A program made the position numbers and the translations under genes. 14,387 nucleotides of DNA. It comes from Desulfuromonadales bacterium. Its GTDB lineage: Bacteria > Desulfobacterota > Desulfuromonadia > Desulfuromonadales > BM103. Under the pieces are notes generated by a model. The model was not told the origin of the DNA, did not search any database, and saw only the letters and a program-made list of their open reading frames with translations. Positions 7,551 through 14,387 of this stretch are shown here, piece after piece. Positions within the stretch are counted from its first letter, which is position 1. Each line of letters begins with the position of its first letter. The stretch covers positions 1 through 14,387 of the forward strand of contig JAOUDB010000025.1 of NCBI GenBank assembly GCA_029859485.1, read 5' to 3'.

Positions 7551-8180
7551 TTAAAATGCCTCCTTGGCCATACGGATGAACCGTGCCACTTTCTCCGGGT
7601 CTTTCTGCCCGGGCTTTTCTTCAACGCCACTCGATACGTCAACGCCGTAAGGACGCACCTGGCGTACAGCCTCGGCAACATTCTCAGGGTTAAGTCCACC
7701 GGCCAGGATAACTCTGTGCTGCGACGCAACGGTGGCCGCTTGCACCCAATCACAACGATGACCGGTGCCCCCGAAGGTGTTGGGGACAAAGGCATCGAGC
7801 AACAGGGCCGAGACAGTGTAAGCAGCAAACTGGCTAGCTTGCATATCACCCCTCAGGCGCAAAGCCTTAATCACCCGGCAAGGAGGATAGCAACATTGAT
7901 CCGGCTCTTCGTCTCCGTGCAATTGTACCGTGTTTAGCCCACAGAATTCCACCATCTCACGAATACGAGCCGGTGGCTCATTGACAAAGAGCCCCACGGC
8001 AGTCACCAGGGGAGGCAGTTCGGCAATAATTCTCCGGGCCTGATCAGGGTCAACAAACCGTGGACTGCCCGGATAGAAGACAAAGCCTAAAGCGTCCGCT
8101 CCACATGCAGCAGCGTGATGGGCATCATCAAGATTAGTAATGCCGCAGATTTTCACCCGCGGCACACTGTAGGTTTCCAT
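7551..8180 (-). CDS. trpF: Phosphoribosylanthranilate isomerase
   Basis: TrpF performs the Amadori rearrangement of phosphoribosylanthranilate to CdRP. It is a single-domain TIM barrel of about 209 residues, not fused to TrpC. The catalytic Cys is C12 (VKICGIT) and the catalytic Asp is D129 (LLLDAFVPN), with GFVFYPGSPR, VQLHGDE, FGGTG, LAGGLNPENV and DVSSGVEEKPGQKD in the usual order. Two starts touch the trpB2 stop: TTG at 8183, directly after the TAG, and ATG at 8180. The AAGG at 8192-8195 is 8 bases from the TTG and 11 from the ATG, so the first cannot be excluded. I chose the ATG. Its stop abuts the trpB1 start. Confidence 0.96.
   Translation of the reverse strand: METYSVPRVKICGITNLDDAHHAAACGADALGFVFYPGSPRFVDPDQARRIIAELPPLVTAVGLFVNEPPARIREMVEFCGLNTVQLHGDEEPDQCCYPPCRVIKALRLRGDMQASQFAAYTVSALLLDAFVPNTFGGTGHRCDWVQAATVASQHRVILAGGLNPENVAEAVRQVRPYGVDVSSGVEEKPGQKDPEKVARFIRMAKEAF
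7559..7565 (-). promoter_or_regulatory. Strong ribosome binding site of trpB1
   Basis: AAGGAGG on the minus strand, eight bases before the trpB1 ATG and inside the last codons of trpF. It is the best Shine-Dalgarno sequence I see in the trp cluster. Confidence 0.8.
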
Positions 8181-8183
8181 CAA

Positions 8184-9536
8184 CTAGCCAACCTTAGGCA
8201 GATGTGACAGGGACTCCTGAATGGCAGCTTCAGGATATTCGTAATCTTCCAGCTGATTACTGAAGTAAGCGTCGTAAGCTGCCATGTCGACATGACCATG
8301 CCCGGAGAGGTTAAAGAGAATCGTTTTCTCTTTCCCTTCTTCCTTGGCCTGCAACGCCTCGTCAATTGCACCGCGGATAGCGTGTGAGGACTCTGGTGCC
8401 GGGATAATAGACTCGGTGCGTGCGAAGAGTACGGCAGCTTCAAAACAAGCTGTCTGCGGAACAGCTTTTGCCTCGACGACCCCTTCGTGAACCAGTTGTG
8501 ACACCAGGGGAGACGCGCCATGATAACGCAGACCGCCCGCATGGATACCGGGAGGCATGAAGTCATGGCCGAGGGTATACATTTTCGAGATCGGTGCCAT
8601 TTTTGCCGTATCGCCATAATCGAAGGCGTAAACTCCCTTGGTCAGGGTCGGGCAGCTTGCCGGCTCCATGGCCAGAAGACGGACATCCTTGCCGTTGGCT
8701 TTATCGGAGATGAAAGGGAAGGCAATTCCCGCAAAGTTTGAACCGCCGCCGTGGCAACCGATGACCACATCAGGGTAATCACCTGCAATTTTGAGTTGTT
8801 CTTTCGCTTCGAGGCCGATAATCGTCTGATGCATGCAGACATGGTTGAGCACACTGCCCAGAGCGTAACGGGTATCCTCATGGGTGGCAGCGTCTTCCAC
8901 AGCTTCACTGATGGCAATACCTAGAGAGCCCTGGTTATCCGGATCATTGGCAAGAATCGCGCGACCAGCGTTGGTCTTGTCTGATGGTGAAGGAAAAACA
9001 TCAGCGCCCCACAACTGCATCATGCTCTTACGATAAGGTTTCTGACCATAAGAGACTTTAACCATGTAGACGGTACACTCGAGGCCAAAGTGCTGACAAG
9101 CAAGGGCGATAGAGGAGCCCCACTGCCCGGCACCGGTTTCCGATGCGATGCGCTTGGTGCCGGCAACCTTGTTGTAATAAGCCTGCGGCACGGCAGTATT
9201 CGGCTTGTGAGAACCGGCCGGCGAGACTCCTTCATACTTGTAGTAAATCTTGGCCGGGGTGCCGAGAGCTTTTTCCAGCTGATGCGCTCGAAACATCGGG
9301 GCCGGACGCCATAGTTTGTATATCTCACGGACCTCTTCCGGGATATCGATCCAGCGCTCCTGCGAGACTTCCTGTTCAATCAGGCCCATGGGGAAGAGGG
9401 GCAGGAGATCATCGGGAGAAACCGGCTGAAGGGTACCGGGATGAACAACCGGAGCCATTTCACCTGGCATATCCGGGATAATGTTGTACCACTGCTTGGG
9501 AAGCTGATCTTCGCTGAGAAGAATTTTACTCTGCAT
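8184..9536 (-). CDS. trpB2: Tryptophan synthase beta-like enzyme, TrpB2 type
   Basis: A second PLP-dependent beta-type enzyme, 450 residues, longer than TrpB1 as usual for the TrpB2 class. It has the class-typical N-terminal extension ([13 protein letters not shown] near 17-29), the [15 protein letters not shown] segment, the PLP lysine K111 in GSHKPNT, the catalytic Glu E133 in [14 protein letters not shown] (263-267), and a C-terminal [11 protein letters not shown]. TrpB2 enzymes are known to convert indole plus serine to tryptophan but generally bind TrpA poorly; in some lineages they are thought to use serine or phosphoserine and salvage indole. A good AAGGAG lies seven bases before the ATG. 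A gap of 49 bases from trpC contains a TATAAT. It sits between trpC and trpF, so the cluster carries both beta types. Confidence 0.94.
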   Translation of the reverse strand: MQSKILLSEDQLPKQWYNIIPDMPGEMAPVVHPGTLQPVSPDDLLPLFPMGLIEQEVSQERWIDIPEEVREIYKLWRPAPMFRAHQLEKALGTPAKIYYKYEGVSPAGSHKPNTAVPQAYYNKVAGTKRIASETGAGQWGSSIALACQHFGLECTVYMVKVSYGQKPYRKSMMQLWGADVFPSPSDKTNAGRAILANDPDNQGSLGIAISEAVEDAATHEDTRYALGSVLNHVCMHQTIIGLEAKEQLKIAGDYPDVVIGCHGGGSNFAGIAFPFISDKANGKDVRLLAMEPASCPTLTKGVYAFDYGDTAKMAPISKMYTLGHDFMPPGIHAGGLRYHGASPLVSQLVHEGVVEAKAVPQTACFEAAVLFARTESIIPAPESSHAIRGAIDEALQAKEEGKEKTILFNLSGHGHVDMAAYDAYFSNQLEDYEYPEAAIQESLSHLPKVG

Positions 9537-9559
9537 GAGATATCTCCTTGACGTTAATT

Positions 9560-9565
9560 ATTATA
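9560..9565 (-). promoter_or_regulatory. Possible -10 element before trpB2
   Basis: A perfect TATAAT on the minus strand lies in the trpC-trpB2 gap, about 24 bases before the trpB2 ATG. No good -35 hexamer is seen 16 to 18 bases upstream (AT-rich sequence only), so this may be chance. Confidence 0.2.
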
Positions 9566-9585
9566 GGAAATTGTGATATATGAAA

Positions 9586-10377
9586 TTAATTTTCACCTTG
9601 AAGTTCTTTCAGCTTGGTGCCGATATCGTCCTCGCGCATCAGTGATTCGCCGACCAGAAAGCCCCTGGCACCAGCCTTCTGTAAACGCAGGACATCTGCT
9701 CTTGACGAGATACCACTTTCAGCAACCACGAAATGACCGGCGGGGATCAATGGCAGCAAGCGTTCTGTGGTTGCCAGATCTGTCGCGAAAGTCTGTAGGT
9801 TGCGATTGTTGATGCCAATCAGCTCGCAGCCTGTTGTCAGCGCCGACTCCAGCTCTGCCTCATCATGAACTTCCAGCAGGACATCCAGATGAAGCTCGCC
9901 CGCCAGGGCATTGTACTCTGCAAGCTGCACCGCATCAAGCATGGCCGCGATCAGAAGGATGGCGTCCGCTCCAGCGGCTCGAGCCTCGTAAATCTGGTAA
10001 GGGTCGCAAATAAAATCCTTGCGCAGAAGCGGCAGACTGACGACCTCGCGAATCTTTGCCAGGTACAGGAGATGCCCCATAAAGAAGTTCTCATCCGTCA
10101 ACACCGACAAACAGGTCGCACCATTGGCCTGGTAAGTCTCCGCAATCGTCAAAGGGTCGAAGTCTTCACGGATCACCCCTTTACTGGGTGAACCTTTCTT
10201 GACTTCAGCAATGACAGAGGTCCACCCAGAATCCGCAGTTGCGCGCAGGGCGCGCAAAAAGCCCCTCGGCTGGTCCTCGAGATCATCGATCCCTTGCCGC
10301 AATGAGGCAAGAGAACGACGGCTTTTGGCCAGAGCAACTTCTTGACGTTTATGTTCAGCTATTTTATCGAGTATCAT
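9586..10377 (-). CDS. trpC: Indole-3-glycerol phosphate synthase
   Basis: TrpC closes the indole ring, converting CdRP to indole-3-glycerol phosphate with loss of CO2 and water. The 263-residue monofunctional TIM barrel has the expected active-site set: E58 and K60 in AEVKKGSPSKG, K120 in LLRKDF, E169 in LLEVHDE, N190/N191 in GINNRNL, and E220 in AESGIS, plus the phosphate-binding GFLVGESLM end. The N-terminal extension before the barrel (ILDKIAEHKRQEV) is normal for the family. The ATG follows a 43-base gap after trpD, and the ribosome binding site is weak (a GAGCT-like element). Its 3' end is followed by trpB2. Confidence 0.97.
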   Translation of the reverse strand: MILDKIAEHKRQEVALAKSRRSLASLRQGIDDLEDQPRGFLRALRATADSGWTSVIAEVKKGSPSKGVIREDFDPLTIAETYQANGATCLSVLTDENFFMGHLLYLAKIREVVSLPLLRKDFICDPYQIYEARAAGADAILLIAAMLDAVQLAEYNALAGELHLDVLLEVHDEAELESALTTGCELIGINNRNLQTFATDLATTERLLPLIPAGHFVVAESGISSRADVLRLQKAGARGFLVGESLMREDDIGTKLKELQGEN

Positions 10378-10420
10378 TATTGATCAGAGCTCAGATTAAG
10401 GTCAGGGGTACATCAGCGGG

Positions 10421-11470
10421 TCAGGCATTGGTTAAATTGACGAGCCCTTCGAGCTTCGCCTTGGCCAACCCCTCGTCGATCACATTGCGAGCCTTCTGCA
10501 AGCCGGCATCCACGCTCTCTACGATTCCGGCAGCAATCAGCGCATAGGCCGCATTGAGCAGAACAACATCCCGCTTAGGTCCTTCAGCCCCGGCCAGAAC
10601 ATCTTTAACGATTGCAGCATTCTCCTCGGCGTCACCACCCTGGAGGTCAGTCAGCAGGCAGCGCCGCAAACCAAAGTCTTCCGGCTCTATCGTCGAGAGG
10701 GCGACTTTCCCTTCGTTGATCTCGGCGATGCGTGTCGGACCGGTCAGGGTAATCTCGTCCATGCCGTCCTGCCCATGGACAACAAAGCCACGCTGACAGC
10801 CGAGCTTGACCAGAACCTTGGCCAGAACTTCAACCAGTTTCTCGTCATAAACGCCCAAGACCTGGCGATCCGCACCGGCCGGATTGGTCAAAGGCCCAAG
10901 GATATTAAAGATTGTGCGTATACCAATTTCGCGGCGGGGGCCAATCGCATGTTTCATGGCCCCGTGCAGGGCGGGGGCAAAGAGAAAGCCAACCCCGACC
11001 TCATTGATACACGATTCAACCTGCTCTGGCGTTACGTTCAGGTTAACTCCAAGAGCCTCCAGAACATCGGCGCTACCACAGGCAGAGGAGATACTGCGAT
11101 TGCCATGTTTCGCGACCTTGGCACCACAGGCAGAGACAACGAATGCGACTGTCGTTGAAATATTGAAACTTTTTGTCCCGCTGCCACCTGTACCGCATGT
11201 GTCCAGGACCGTCTCGCGATCCAGGTTAATCTCTTCACGATCAATATCGAGGGCCTTACCCACCCGGATGGGGGTGGCGTGATCACGCATAACCCTGGCA
11301 GCGCCGGTAATTTCTTCGATAGTTTCGCCTTTCATTCGTAACGCGGTGATAAACGCGCCAACTTGAGCGGGAGTCGCCTCACCACCCATGATCTGGTTCA
11401 TCACCTCAATCATTTCGGTCTCTAGCAGATCTTGCCGCAGAACAACCTTGCTAATTGCGTCCTTTATCAT
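10421..11470 (-). CDS. trpD: Anthranilate phosphoribosyltransferase
   Basis: TrpD transfers phosphoribose from PRPP to anthranilate. The 349-residue protein is the stand-alone form, not fused to TrpG. It shows the PRPP-binding glycine-rich loop [17 protein letters not shown] (90-106), the [21 protein letters not shown] block (121-141) with the anthranilate-side residues, and the [22 protein letters not shown] segment of the second substrate site. A GHQSIG-like domain belongs to the separate TrpG. The ATG lies 12 bases after the trpG stop, with AGGAG five bases upstream, so the two are probably translated together. No truncation or missing motif is seen. Confidence 0.97.
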   Translation of the reverse strand: MIKDAISKVVLRQDLLETEMIEVMNQIMGGEATPAQVGAFITALRMKGETIEEITGAARVMRDHATPIRVGKALDIDREEINLDRETVLDTCGTGGSGTKSFNISTTVAFVVSACGAKVAKHGNRSISSACGSADVLEALGVNLNVTPEQVESCINEVGVGFLFAPALHGAMKHAIGPRREIGIRTIFNILGPLTNPAGADRQVLGVYDEKLVEVLAKVLVKLGCQRGFVVHGQDGMDEITLTGPTRIAEINEGKVALSTIEPEDFGLRRCLLTDLQGGDAEENAAIVKDVLAGAEGPKRDVVLLNAAYALIAAGIVESVDAGLQKARNVIDEGLAKAKLEGLVNLTNA

Positions 11471-11482
11471 GATGGCTCCTGG

Positions 11483-12052
11483 CTACTTGGTCATCTGCAA
11501 AAAGTTGTTCAGCATGTCCATGCCGGCAACCGTCAGAATCGACTCCGGATGAAACTGCATACCCCAGACTGGCAGGCTACGATGCCGCATGCCCATGATC
11601 TCACCTTCTGCCGTCCATGCAGTAACTTCAAGACATTCCGGCAGAGAAGAACGTTCTACCAACAGGGAGTGATATCGGGTCGCATCAAAAGGATCAGGGA
11701 GGCCAACGAAGAGCTCACGGTTATCATGAAAAACCGGGCTGGTCTTGCCATGCATCAGGCGGTCAGCACGAACAACCTTGCCGCCATAGGCCTGACCAAT
11801 CGACTGGTGCCCCAGACACACACCGAGGATCGGCAGTTTACCTGCAAAATGCTTGATGGCTTCCACAGAGATACCGGCTTCATTGGGTGTACAGGGCCCC
11901 GGGGACACCACAAGCCGTGTGGGATTGAGAGCTTCAATCTCAGCCAGAGAAATTTTGTCGTTACGATAGACCTCAACCTCTTCACCCAGTTCGCGCAGAT
12001 ACTGTACCAGGTTATAGGTGAACGAATCGTAGTTGTCGATCATCAGCAGCAT
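11483..12052 (-). CDS. trpG: Anthranilate synthase glutamine amidotransferase component
   Basis: This class I glutamine amidotransferase subunit supplies ammonia to TrpE. In the 189-residue protein the nucleophile is C79 in GVCLGHQ and the other triad members are H168 and E170 in MQFHPES. It has the early [11 protein letters not shown] segment, VVSPGPCTP, and the HGKTSPV loop that contacts the synthase. In some bacteria such a subunit also serves para-aminobenzoate synthesis; that cannot be judged here. The ATG is one base after the trpE TGA, with AGGGA inside the end of trpE acting as ribosome binding site, indicating translational coupling and a matched TrpE:TrpG ratio. Confidence 0.97.
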   Translation of the reverse strand: MLLMIDNYDSFTYNLVQYLRELGEEVEVYRNDKISLAEIEALNPTRLVVSPGPCTPNEAGISVEAIKHFAGKLPILGVCLGHQSIGQAYGGKVVRADRLMHGKTSPVFHDNRELFVGLPDPFDATRYHSLLVERSSLPECLEVTAWTAEGEIMGMRHRSLPVWGMQFHPESILTVAGMDMLNNFLQMTK

Positions 12053-12053
12053 T

Positions 12054-13535
12054 TCAGTCTAATCCCTGACGCGCCAGTTCGATGGCCATCTTGACCCCCA
12101 TGGCCTTGTTGACGGTTTCCTCATACTCGGCTTTTGGATCAGAGTCTGCAACGATACCAGCACCGGCCTGAAGGTGAATCCGATTTTTATGAGCAACCAG
12201 AGTCCGAATCGCGATGGCAAGATCCATATTACCATCGAAAGAGATATAACCGACAGCACCACCGTAAATCTCACGACGCACCGGCTCCATCTCCTCAATA
12301 ATTTCCATGGCACGAATTTTAGGGGCGCCACTCAAGGTCCCCGCCGGGAAGGTTGCAGAGAAGACATCCAGAGCATCCTGTCCTGGCATAAGGCGTCCAC
12401 TGACGTTGGAAACGATGTGCATAACGTGCGAGTAACGCTCGACAACCATCAGTTCGTCTACCTGCACAGAACCGGTCACACAAACACGGCCAAGATCATT
12501 GCGGCCCAGGTCAACCAGCATTATATGCTCAGCAACCTCTTTCGGATCGGCCAACAACTCCTCTTCCAGGCGCTGGTCCTCATCGAAAGTCTTTCCTCGG
12601 GGCCGTGTTCCGGCTATAGGGCGAACCTCAACATGATCCCCCTCCTTGCGCACCAAGACCTCCGGAGAAGCACCAATGACTCGAGTATCGTTAAACTGCA
12701 GGTAGAACATGTAGGGGGAAGGATTGATCGTCCGCAAAGCGCGATAGACATCAAAAGGGTCTGCATCAAGATCTCCGGAGAATCTTTGCGAGAGAACAAC
12801 TTGAATGACATCGCCTGAGCGTACGTAGTCTTTACAGCGTTCGACGGCAGATTCAAAATCTGGACGGCTGAAATTCGAGAGCAGATCTGCATCAACCTTA
12901 ACCTTGGAAGCCGCAGGCCTCTCACGCAAAGGCTTGCGTAACAACGCGACCATATCGTCTATACGCTGCACTGCAGCATCATAAGAAACGCCAGGGTCAT
13001 CGCCTTCACGCAAGTGAACATTGCTTAAGACCTTGATTTTCTGCTGCAGGTTATCGAAGATAAGTAAAGTTTCGGTAATCAGGAACCAGCTGTCGTAAGC
13101 ACCTATCTCAGCTTCATTGAGATCAGGAAGTTCCTCGATATGGCGGACCATGTCGTAGCCCAAGTAACCTACAGCACCACCAAAAAAACGTGGCAACTCA
13201 GGAAGGGAGACCGGTTGATAAGGCGCGAGAAAAGCTTTTAGTTCGTCAAGTGGATCATCAGCTTTACCGGACTTGACCGCGTCACCGTTTTCGAGGATTT
13301 CAAAGTGATGACCGCGACAGCGAAATGCACGCCCTGAACCAACGCCTAGAAATGAATAACGGGCCCATTTCTCACCGCCGGCGATACTTTCGAGCAAAAA
13401 AGCGCTTTGGCGATCATCGATCTTGCAGAAGGCTGAGACCGGAGTTTCCATGTCTGCGAGAATCTCGCGATAGACGGGAATCAGGTTACCTTGGCGGGTC
13501 AGATTTTTAAACTCATCACGAGATGGGGAATACAT
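12054..13535 (-). CDS. trpE: Anthranilate synthase component I
   Basis: TrpE makes anthranilate from chorismate with ammonia from TrpG; it is the first committed step and normally the feedback-controlled one. The 493 residues carry the tryptophan-binding elements LLES (47-50) with S61 and NPSPYM (271-276), so feedback inhibition by tryptophan is expected. The chorismate-binding core shows [10 protein letters not shown] (305-314), [10 protein letters not shown] (342-351), [12 protein letters not shown] (395-406), [12 protein letters not shown] (424-435) and [12 protein letters not shown] (456-467). These also fit TrpE better than PabB. The chosen ATG has AGGA six bases upstream; a second ATG at 13540 is in another frame. 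It heads the cluster and is divergent from the prolyl isomerase gene. Confidence 0.98.
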   Translation of the reverse strand: MYSPSRDEFKNLTRQGNLIPVYREILADMETPVSAFCKIDDRQSAFLLESIAGGEKWARYSFLGVGSGRAFRCRGHHFEILENGDAVKSGKADDPLDELKAFLAPYQPVSLPELPRFFGGAVGYLGYDMVRHIEELPDLNEAEIGAYDSWFLITETLLIFDNLQQKIKVLSNVHLREGDDPGVSYDAAVQRIDDMVALLRKPLRERPAASKVKVDADLLSNFSRPDFESAVERCKDYVRSGDVIQVVLSQRFSGDLDADPFDVYRALRTINPSPYMFYLQFNDTRVIGASPEVLVRKEGDHVEVRPIAGTRPRGKTFDEDQRLEEELLADPKEVAEHIMLVDLGRNDLGRVCVTGSVQVDELMVVERYSHVMHIVSNVSGRLMPGQDALDVFSATFPAGTLSGAPKIRAMEIIEEMEPVRREIYGGAVGYISFDGNMDLAIAIRTLVAHKNRIHLQAGAGIVADSDPKAEYEETVNKAMGVKMAIELARQGLD

Positions 13536-13563
13536 GTCATTTCCTTACTGAATTAACCGCGAC

Positions 13564-13592
13564 AAAGTAGCATGAAGACTCAGAAATGGCAA
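13564..13592 (-). promoter_or_regulatory. Candidate trpE promoter with extended -10
   Basis: On the minus strand TTGCCA (13587-13592; 5/6 to the -35 consensus) is 17 bases from TACTTT (13564-13569; 3/6), which is preceded by TGC and so forms an extended -10. Transcription would start near 13557, giving a leader of only about 20 to 25 bases before the trpE ATG: too short for a ribosome-mediated attenuator. Prediction by eye. Confidence 0.42.
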
Positions 13593-13593
13593 G

Positions 13594-13608
13594 GCAGCTG
13601 ACAGCTGC
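13594..13608. promoter_or_regulatory. 15-base palindrome just upstream of the trpE -35
   Basis: GCAGCTGACAGCTGC is a perfect inverted repeat of two 7-base arms with one central base. It lies two bases upstream of the predicted -35 of trpE, between the divergent trpE and prolyl isomerase genes, a typical place for a dimeric regulator site. The binding protein is unknown. Confidence 0.4.
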
Positions 13609-13641
13609 GCGGCAATAAATGATTGACCGAAAAGTGACGAA

Positions 13642-13672
13642 TTGATATGCATACGCAACTTGGTTGATATGC
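13642..13672. repeat. Two direct TTGATATGC repeats in the divergent intergenic region
   Basis: The nonamer TTGATATGC occurs at 13642-13650 and again at 13664-13672, start to start 22 bases, about two helical turns. The first copy overlaps an 8-base palindrome TATGCATA (13646-13653). Could be a regulator site for either divergent gene, or chance. Confidence 0.35.
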
Positions 13673-13717
13673 GGAGAACATCCCGACAAAAACCAACCTT
13701 TAAAATTGTCTATCTAC

Positions 13718-13723
13718 AAGGAG
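13718..13723 (+). promoter_or_regulatory. Ribosome binding site that sets the prolyl isomerase start
   Basis: AAGGAG lies five bases before the ATG at 13729. The same frame is open up to an ATG at 13642, but that one has no ribosome binding site and adds 29 residues unlike the family, so 13729 is preferred. Confidence 0.8.
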
Positions 13724-13728
13724 AGAAG

Positions 13729-14172
13729 ATGATACGAGCAGCAGAACAAGACACTGTCAAGGTTGAGTACACAGGAAAATTAAGCGATGGGACAATCTTT
13801 GATGCATCACCGGACGATCGACCTCTGCTATTCATCATTGGTCGAAAAGAAGTCATTCCAGGCTTTGAAGAGGCAGTGGAAGGCATGTACCAGGGAGAAA
13901 GCAAAACAGTTATCATTCCCTGCGATAAAGCCTACGGTGTTAGTGACCCTGAGCTTCTCGAGAAAATCGACCGCAGTACCATTGGAGAAGATGTCGCGCT
14001 TCAGGTTGGCGGCCAACTTGAAGTCACAAATCATGATGATAGCGTTTTCTACGTCATGGTTAAAGATTTTACTGAAGAAGAGATCACACTGGACGCAAAC
14101 CACCCATTAGCGGACCAGGACCTGACCTTTGAGATCAAACTTCTTGAAGTCAAAAAGGGCGAAAGCAAGTAG
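13729..14172 (+). CDS. FKBP-type peptidyl-prolyl cis-trans isomerase, SlyD-like
   Basis: This cytoplasmic folding factor catalyses prolyl isomerisation. The 147-residue product has the SlyD layout: an FKBP half (DTVKVEYTGKLSDGTIFD near 8-25; the PLLFIIG and EVIPGFEEAVEGM segment near 32-53), an insert-in-flap chaperone domain (about 70-119, after KAYG), and the closing FKBP strands with the SlyD-typical LDANHPLADQDLTFEIKLLEV (121-141). It ends KKGESK and lacks the long His/Cys-rich metal-binding tail of E. coli SlyD, so nickel-delivery roles are less likely. No signal peptide is seen. It is divergent from trpE and ends at a strong terminator, so it is probably transcribed alone. Confidence 0.94.
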   Translation: MIRAAEQDTVKVEYTGKLSDGTIFDASPDDRPLLFIIGRKEVIPGFEEAVEGMYQGESKTVIIPCDKAYGVSDPELLEKIDRSTIGEDVALQVGGQLEVTNHDDSVFYVMVKDFTEEEITLDANHPLADQDLTFEIKLLEVKKGESK

Positions 14173-14190
14173 AGACAAGTCAACTTCAAC

Positions 14191-14226
14191 AAAAAAGGGC
14201 GGGATGCAAGCATCCCGCCCTTCTCT
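14191..14226. terminator. Bidirectional rho-independent terminator
   Basis: GGGCGGGATG (14197-14206), a CAAG loop, then CATCCCGCCC (14211-14220) form a perfect 10-base stem, extendable by two A-T pairs. It is flanked by six A on the left and TTCTCT on the right, so it can stop both the plus-strand prolyl isomerase transcript and the convergent minus-strand gene at the right edge. Confidence 0.9.
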
Positions 14227-14250
14227 ATTTGATTCTTGTGTTCTGCCGAT

Positions 14251-14387
14251 CTACTTCTCTGCTTTTTCTTCCTCAGCAGGTGCTTCCTCAGCAGGTGCTT
14301 CCTCAGCAGGTGCTTCCTCGACAGGAGTCTCCTCAACTGGGGCTTCTACCTTTTTAGCAACCTTCTTCGCAGGAGCCTTTTTCTTTT
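14251..14387 (-). CDS. C-terminal end of a protein with a Lys/Ala tract and an acidic EEAPA repeat tail, partial (5' part outside window)
   Basis: Read on the minus strand, the frame gives 44 residues and a TAG. It begins with a basic KKKAPAKKVAKK tract, then an acidic tail of repeats (VEETP, VEEAP, AEEAP, AEEAP, AEEEK) ending KAEK. The DNA repeat lies at 14271-14345. Such basic-then-acidic Ala/Pro-rich tails are seen on some ribosomal proteins, histone-like proteins and translation factors, but nothing here identifies the family. It converges on the prolyl isomerase gene and shares its terminator. The 73- to 95-codon frames on other registers here are shadows of this repeat. Confidence 0.7.
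   Translation of the reverse strand, partial: KKKAPAKKVAKKVEAPVEETPVEEAPAEEAPAEEAPAEEEKAEK
14271..14345. repeat. Five tandem 15-base units inside a coding tail
   Basis: The unit CCTCAGCAGGTGCTT is repeated exactly three times (14271-14315), followed by two diverged units (14316-14330 and 14331-14345). The 15-base period keeps the frame and encodes the EEAPA-type repeat on the minus strand. Confidence 0.9.

Noticed and set aside
13579..13680. A 33-codon reading on the minus strand upstream of trpE as a trp leader peptide
   Set aside because: It contains no tryptophan codon, has no ribosome binding site, and most of it lies upstream of the predicted promoter.
13659..13688. Heat-shock (sigma-32-like) promoter for the prolyl isomerase gene (CTTGGTT ... 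TCCCGACA)
   Set aside because: Only a loose match to the CTTGAAA/CCCCAT consensus; a TTGACC-17-TATGCA pair and a TAAAAT at 13701 are equally weak alternatives, so no promoter is called.

Overview
The window is a bacterial chromosome segment dominated by biosynthetic genes. From about 13.5 kb down to the left edge every gene I can support lies on the minus strand. Two features sit to the right: a plus-strand SlyD/FKBP-type prolyl isomerase, and the 3' end of another minus-strand gene. The set of unfused trp genes, a TrpB1/TrpB2 pair in one cluster, and accD-folC downstream of trpA resemble Desulfuromonadales/Geobacter-type Desulfobacterota. That assignment is an inference from gene content and protein character; I ran no search.

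Layout in minus-strand transcription order (right to left): trpE, trpG, trpD, trpC, trpB2, trpF and trpB1 (13535 to 6354) are tightly packed, several with touching or near-touching stop/start codons. A RhlB-like DEAD-box RNA helicase and a family 5 (UDGb-type) uracil-DNA glycosylase (6275 to 4341) follow. trpA (4241 to 3450) comes next, so trpA is parted from trpB1 by two nucleic-acid genes. A decayed fragment of a metallo-beta-lactamase-fold phosphodiesterase-like gene (about 3387 to 3031) fills the gap before accD. Then come accD (acetyl-CoA carboxylase beta), folC (folylpolyglutamate/dihydrofolate synthase), and the N-terminal 259 residues of an exported protein that runs off the left edge.

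The seven trp functions are all present and look intact, with catalytic residues in place, so the organism should make tryptophan from chorismate: TrpE+TrpG (anthranilate), TrpD, TrpF, TrpC, then TrpA+TrpB1. TrpB2 is a second beta-type enzyme that may use free indole. AccD and FolC add fatty-acid and folate steps; FolC and TrpE both belong to chorismate-linked metabolism in a broad sense.

Regulation visible in the sequence: a candidate trpE promoter with an extended -10, a near-perfect palindrome just upstream of its -35, and a short leader lacking any Trp-codon leader peptide; a candidate separate promoter before trpA; and a strong bidirectional terminator between the prolyl isomerase gene and the right-edge gene. 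I see no tRNA, rRNA, CRISPR array, insertion sequence or phage gene. The window is mostly ordinary housekeeping DNA. The points worth a second look are the split of trpA from trpB1, the two trpB genes, the pseudogene remnant, the intergenic operator-like sites, and the unusual exported protein at the left edge. I found no convincing new biological system.
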